A stretch of 8,842 nt of DNA from Thiomicrospira sp. UBA5634 (GTDB lineage Bacteria; Pseudomonadota; Gammaproteobacteria; Thiomicrospirales; Thiomicrospiraceae). Under the pieces are notes generated by a model. That model worked only from the letters and a program-made list of their open reading frames with translations, was not told where the DNA came from and did not search any database. The DNA lies in NCBI GenBank assembly GCA_002421475.1, contig DIJW01000099.1, positions 2,444-11,285 of the forward strand. Reading direction: 5' to 3'. Below are positions 5,824-8,842 of this stretch, piece after piece. A program made the position numbers and the translations under genes. Position 1 is the first letter of the stretch. The number at the start of each line of letters is the position of its first letter.

Positions 5824-7446
5824 ATGAATCCATTTAAACAACTGTTACGCCTGATCAAAATTAACCGTGTCATCACCTATTATCGCCTCGATCAAATGGT
5901 ATTGGCGAATAGCAAATACCGTTCATTAATTTGGCTTAACCGTTTATTGCCGTGGAACTGGCGCCCTACTTGCCAAGGCGGTCGCGGCGTACGTTTGCGT
6001 TTGGCTTTAGAAGAACTCGGCCCTATTTTCATTAAACTCGGCCAAGCTTTATCTACCCGCAAGGATTTATTGCCGGAAGATATTTCAGTTGAGCTGACCA
6101 AATTACAAGACGATTGCCCGCCGTTTGACGAAGATCACTCACGCCAGATTATCGAAAAAGGCTTAAAACGTTCAATTTCAGATGCGTTTGCCAGCTTTGA
6201 GGCCACGCCGATGGCGTCTGCTTCGATGGCGCAAGTTCACGCTGCCACCCTGCATAGCGGCGAAGATGTCGTGGTTAAAGTGGTACGCCCCGACATTAAG
6301 CCGGTGATTGAACAAGACGTGTCGATTATGTTTACGTTGGCGCGTTTGGTTGAATTAGCGGTAAAAGAAAGCCGCCGCTTACACCCGACCGAAGTGGTGG
6401 GCGAGTTTGAAAAAACCATTTTGGATGAAATGGACATGATGCGTGAAGCAGCAAATGCGGCGCAACTTAAACGTAATTTTGCCGACTCGAATTTATTGTA
6501 TGTGCCGGAAATTTATTGGTCGCACACCAATGAAAACGTGATGACGATGGAACGCATTTACGGCACGCGTATTTCTGAAACCGATAAGTTGATTGCGGAC
6601 GGAATCGACCTGACAGACCTGTCGGCCAAAGGCGTGACCATTTTCTTTACCCAGGTGTTTAAACACAACTTTTTCCATGCCGACATGCATCCGGGCAATA
6701 TTTTCGTATTGCCCGATGGGCGTTATGCCGCGATAGATTTCGGCATTATGGGCACATTAACACCGGAAGATCAACGTTATTTGGCCGAGAATTTTTTAGC
6801 GTTTTTTAACCGCGATTATTTGCGTGTTGCCGAGCTGCATATTGAGTCCGAATGGGTGCCAAAAGACACCCGCGTGAATGAACTGGAATCCGCGATTCGC
6901 GCGGTGTGTGAGCCGATTTGGGATCGTCCGTTAAAAGAAATTTCGTTTGGTTTATTTTTAATGCGCCTATTCCAAACCGCCCGCCGTTTCGGCATGGAAG
7001 TGCAACCTCAGTTAGTCTTACTGCAAAAAACGCTGTTAAACATCGAAGGCCTGGGGCGTCAGTTAGATGATGAACTGGATTTATGGGATACCGCTAAACC
7101 GTTTTTAGAAGACTGGATGCAAGAACGTGTTGGTCTTAAAAGTCTGGCAAAAAACGTTAAACGTAATTTGCCGTTTTGGATTGAAAACGCGCCGCAACTA
7201 CCAGGCCTGGTGCATTCGGTTTTAAATAAAGCCGCGCACGGTCAATTGGAGTTACATTCCGGCCAAATCGCGCGCATTGAGCAAGCATTAGCCAAACAAG
7301 CGCAACAACAACGCCAACGCGCTATCGCGCTATCGCTGGCGGCGGCGGCGATTTATTTAGAGTTTAATCAGTTTGGTTTAGACTGGAGTGTTTGGCTGCA
7401 AGCAGGCCTGTTGGTTGTGGCGGGCTATTTACTGCTGAAGAAATAA
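5824..7446 (+). CDS. ubiB: Ubiquinone biosynthesis kinase-like protein UbiB
   Basis: UbiB is an atypical (ABC1/ADCK/UbiB) kinase-like ATPase needed for ubiquinone synthesis, anchored in the inner membrane. The 540 residues (E. coli 546) show the KxGQ motif KLGQALSTRKDLLP (71-84), the alanine-containing loop MASASMAQVHA (130-140) that replaces a glycine-rich loop, the nucleotide-binding lysine in VVVKVVRP (K152), the ExD motif in LDEMDMMREA (E202, D204), the catalytic-loop equivalent HADMHPGN (285-292), and DFG (305-307). Two membrane helices close the protein (about 499-515 and 522-537). It starts 17 bases after ubiJ with only a weak ribosome site. A perfect copy of the iterated palindrome lies inside at 7200-7211. 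Confidence 0.97.
   Translation: MNPFKQLLRLIKINRVITYYRLDQMVLANSKYRSLIWLNRLLPWNWRPTCQGGRGVRLRLALEELGPIFIKLGQALSTRKDLLPEDISVELTKLQDDCPPFDEDHSRQIIEKGLKRSISDAFASFEATPMASASMAQVHAATLHSGEDVVVKVVRPDIKPVIEQDVSIMFTLARLVELAVKESRRLHPTEVVGEFEKTILDEMDMMREAANAAQLKRNFADSNLLYVPEIYWSHTNENVMTMERIYGTRISETDKLIADGIDLTDLSAKGVTIFFTQVFKHNFFHADMHPGNIFVLPDGRYAAIDFGIMGTLTPEDQRYLAENFLAFFNRDYLRVAELHIESEWVPKDTRVNELESAIRAVCEPIWDRPLKEISFGLFLMRLFQTARRFGMEVQPQLVLLQKTLLNIEGLGRQLDDELDLWDTAKPFLEDWMQERVGLKSLAKNVKRNLPFWIENAPQLPGLVHSVLNKAAHGQLELHSGQIARIEQALAKQAQQQRQRAIALSLAAAAIYLEFNQFGLDWSVWLQAGLLVVAGYLLLKK
7200..7211. repeat. Iterated palindrome ACCAGGCCTGGT, copy in ubiB
   Basis: Perfect 12-bp copy in the ubiB coding sequence. It is read as L-P-G-L-V, a codon phase different from the Q-A-W reading in dapF. 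A two-mismatch copy follows at 7401-7412. Confidence 0.9.
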
Positions 7447-7465
7447 CCGTTTTCTCTGCATTTTT

Positions 7466-7499
7466 GTTGGATTACGTTTTTCAAACTAATCCAACCTAC
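7466..7499 (-). repeat. Second GTAG-headed hairpin, REP-like, between convergent genes
   Basis: GTTGGATTA (7466-7474) and TAATCCAAC (7487-7495) form a perfect 9-bp stem with a 12-base loop. On the minus strand it is headed by GTAG (7499-7496), the same head as the REP pair at 267-340 but with a different stem. It lies between ubiB and the minus-strand gene ending at 7517, so it may also act as a transcription barrier for both. No T-run follows the stem in either direction, so it is not a standard intrinsic terminator. Confidence 0.55.
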
Positions 7500-7516
7500 C
7501 GCGTTTAACAACTCCC

Positions 7517-8026
7517 TTAACGCTGGCGTGGTGTTTCAATCAACACAGGTGCCACCCGCTCAATATCCTTATCTCGATCTAAACGTTTAATTAACGCGTC
7601 GTAATCAGCAACCGGATTCACATCAAACACCGCACTAAACCGATTCGGCAAAGCGGAAACCAACTTAAAACCATAGCGTTTTTCCAGCAGATGAATATCT
7701 TGCTCACGATGCGTTTTAATCAGAAATAAGCCGTTAATTACGGCAAATTGGTCAGTGGTTTGTAACACCGGATAAAAAGTCGATTGCAAACGCTGAATCG
7801 GCGCACAAGTATTAAACCAGGCCTGGTGGTTAGGTTCAGCATATATAAACCAAATCCCCACTTGCGCTATCGCGTCTAAATCAGACTGCTTATCTATACT
7901 GGCGGCGTAATTAGGAGCGGTTTGATAAGCCTCTCCCGCCAAATGCTTCACCACATCACACGACGACCAGGTCTGGTGGCTGATTAAACTTAACCCGACC
8001 AACCAGCTAAAACGCTTAAAATTCAT
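7517..8026 (-). CDS. Small exported protein of unknown function, coupled to a TonB receptor
   Basis: The family is not recognised. The 169 residues start with a signal-like segment, MNFKRFSWLVGLSLISHQTW, followed by SSC. Cleavage near residues 20-23 is plausible; C23 might be a lipoprotein cysteine, but the preceding residues do not form a good lipobox. A second cysteine is in FNTCAP (C74). The C-terminal part (about 98-163) alternates strand-like and helical stretches, ending in DYDALIKRLDRDKDIERVAPV. This loosely recalls inhibitor-I9 or subtilase-propeptide-type domains; that is inference only. ATG at 8026 overlaps the receptor stop by 11 bases, and the first 15 codons of the longer frame belong to that overlap. 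It contains a perfect (7816) and a one-mismatch (7966) copy of the iterated palindrome, read as NHQAW and HQTW. Confidence 0.7.
   Translation of the reverse strand: MNFKRFSWLVGLSLISHQTWSSCDVVKHLAGEAYQTAPNYAASIDKQSDLDAIAQVGIWFIYAEPNHQAWFNTCAPIQRLQSTFYPVLQTTDQFAVINGLFLIKTHREQDIHLLEKRYGFKLVSALPNRFSAVFDVNPVADYDALIKRLDRDKDIERVAPVLIETPRQR
7816..7827. repeat. Iterated palindrome ACCAGGCCTGGT, copy in the exported-protein gene
   Basis: Perfect 12-bp copy. The flanking bases extend the identity with the dapF copy to 17 bases (AACCAGGCCTGGTGGTT on the plus strand), including the encoded NHQAW. Confidence 0.9.
7966..7977. repeat. Iterated palindrome, one-mismatch copy
   Basis: ACCAGGTCTGGT differs at one central base and keeps the GG flank seen in other copies (ACCAGGTCTGGTGG). 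It is read as H-Q-T-W inside the predicted signal peptide of the small exported protein. Confidence 0.65.
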
Positions 8027-8842
8027 AACGCATCTTAGCCCACAACTGACGCCCCAAACCGGGATAATCATCTTGATACGCTGCGATATAACTTCCTGCT
8101 AAAGTTGAAAGTGTGCCGTTAATTGGTGCGGGAGAGCGATAGTCTGCATCCATTAGGTTGTCAACACCAAGGCTGAGTGTGAGTCCTTTAAACTCGCTGG
8201 AGGCGTAATTGGCGGTAACATGGGTTAAGGTATAAGCGGCTAATTTTTCACGATCATCATAAGGTTCGCGCGCACGATCACCCACATGATTAAACCAAGC
8301 GGTCAAACGCCACTGATTATTAAGGGCATAATTTAACCCTAGATTAGCCAGCCGGTTCATTGAACCCACCACTGGTTTGTTATTTTCAACATCTAATGTT
8401 TCTAACCAACTAGCATTGGCAAAACCGGTTAAGCGAGTCGCTAAACTAAATTCACTATCCCATTCAATACCCTGGGTCTTGGCTCGAATAAAGGGCTCAC
8501 CACCGTAATCACCTGCAAAATAACCATAAAACACCGTGCCTTTCGGCATATTGTCATACTCGGAGTAATAGGCGCTCAAACGCTGCACATGACGCGCACC
8601 TTGAAATACATACCCCAACTCCGCATGATGCGTTTGCGTTGTTTCTTGCTGTTGACCACCTGTATCAGTTACTTGATAAATCGGCGGTGTAATCAGGGAT
8701 AAACTATATTGCGCCTTCAGTACGTGTTGGTCATTGAGTCGCCAAACTGCCGCAATTTTAGGGGTAACCGTTGGTTCTTCCAGTTTTTTGTAGACGCTGC
8801 TGTCAGCACCGGAACGATCGGTATAATCCACATTAACCTGTC
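8016..8842 (-). CDS. TonB-dependent outer-membrane receptor, C-terminal part (runs off the right edge)
   Basis: About 274 residues of a C-terminal beta-barrel are visible; the frame is open to the window edge, so plug domain and TonB box are missing. Evidence is the alternating polar/aromatic strands (for example AELGYVFQGARHVQRLSAYY, RLTGFANASWLETLDV, WRLTAWFNHVGDRAREPY), the family hallmark LSLGVDNLMDADYRSPAP, the DDYPGLGRQLWAKMRYEF ending, and a terminal phenylalanine as needed for BAM-mediated insertion. Such receptors import siderophores, heme, cobalamin or other scarce substrates across the outer membrane; the substrate cannot be told from this part. A GTG at 8831 is internal, not a start. 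The downstream small exported gene overlaps its stop and is probably co-transcribed. Confidence 0.9.
   Translation of the reverse strand, partial: QVNVDYTDRSGADSSVYKKLEEPTVTPKIAAVWRLNDQHVLKAQYSLSLITPPIYQVTDTGGQQQETTQTHHAELGYVFQGARHVQRLSAYYSEYDNMPKGTVFYGYFAGDYGGEPFIRAKTQGIEWDSEFSLATRLTGFANASWLETLDVENNKPVVGSMNRLANLGLNYALNNQWRLTAWFNHVGDRAREPYDDREKLAAYTLTHVTANYASSEFKGLTLSLGVDNLMDADYRSPAPINGTLSTLAGSYIAAYQDDYPGLGRQLWAKMRYEF

Noticed and set aside
1407..7977. CRISPR array or tandem repeat as explanation for the repeated 12-mer
   Set aside because: Copies are irregularly spaced over kilobases and lie inside conserved genes; there is no regular spacer pattern.
8027..8071. Longer N-terminus for the small exported protein
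   Set aside because: The additional 15 residues lie inside the receptor gene and would spoil a normal signal peptide that begins at MNFKRF.
1..8842. tRNA, rRNA or known riboswitch
   Set aside because: No cloverleaf, rRNA or riboswitch-like conserved core was seen on either strand by eye.

Overview
The window looks like chromosomal DNA of a gammaproteobacterium. The supporting signs are the dapF / DUF484 / xerC block, the hslU / DUF971 / ubiE / ubiJ / ubiB block, and a TonB-dependent outer-membrane receptor at the right edge. The gene order resembles sulfur-oxidising Thiomicrospira-type bacteria, but that placement is from memory and weak. Core genes have moderate GC (one sampled 60-base line of hslU is about 53%). 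The gene between the two core blocks is clearly AT-rich (sampled lines 27-32%).

Layout from left to right. Bases 1-1857 on the minus strand hold a three-gene operon read right to left: dapF (lysine and peptidoglycan precursor synthesis), a DUF484 gene overlapping its end by 8 bases, and the N-terminal part of xerC, which runs off the left edge. The DUF484-xerC gap is almost filled by a pair of inverted REP sequences with GTAG heads (a REPIN). Bases 1858-3055 are a divergent, partly AT-rich region. It carries a candidate dapF promoter, an 18-bp perfect palindrome, one orphan membrane-protein gene (GTG start at 2166), two overlapping hairpins and a candidate hslU promoter. Bases 3056-7446 on the plus strand hold a tightly packed operon: hslU, a DUF971 gene, ubiE, a short ubiJ without its SCP2 lipid-binding domain, and ubiB. 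ubiE, ubiJ and ubiB all serve ubiquinone synthesis. hslV, the usual upstream partner of hslU, is not in front of it. Bases 7517-8842 on the minus strand hold the C-terminal part of a TonB-dependent receptor and, overlapping its stop, a small exported protein of unknown function. A second GTAG-headed hairpin lies between the convergent ubiB and this pair.

The most unusual signal crosses gene boundaries. The 12-bp palindrome ACCAGGCCTGGT occurs four times perfectly (1407, 1889, 7200, 7816) and twice with one mismatch (1763, 7966), with weaker copies elsewhere. About 0.0005 perfect copies would be expected by chance in this length. Copies lie in different genes, in two codon phases and in intergenic DNA, so the sequence seems to be kept or spread at the DNA level. 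It consists of two abutting CCWGG sites. This is the best candidate here for something undescribed: an iterated genomic palindrome comparable to cyanobacterial HIP1 or to DNA-uptake signals.
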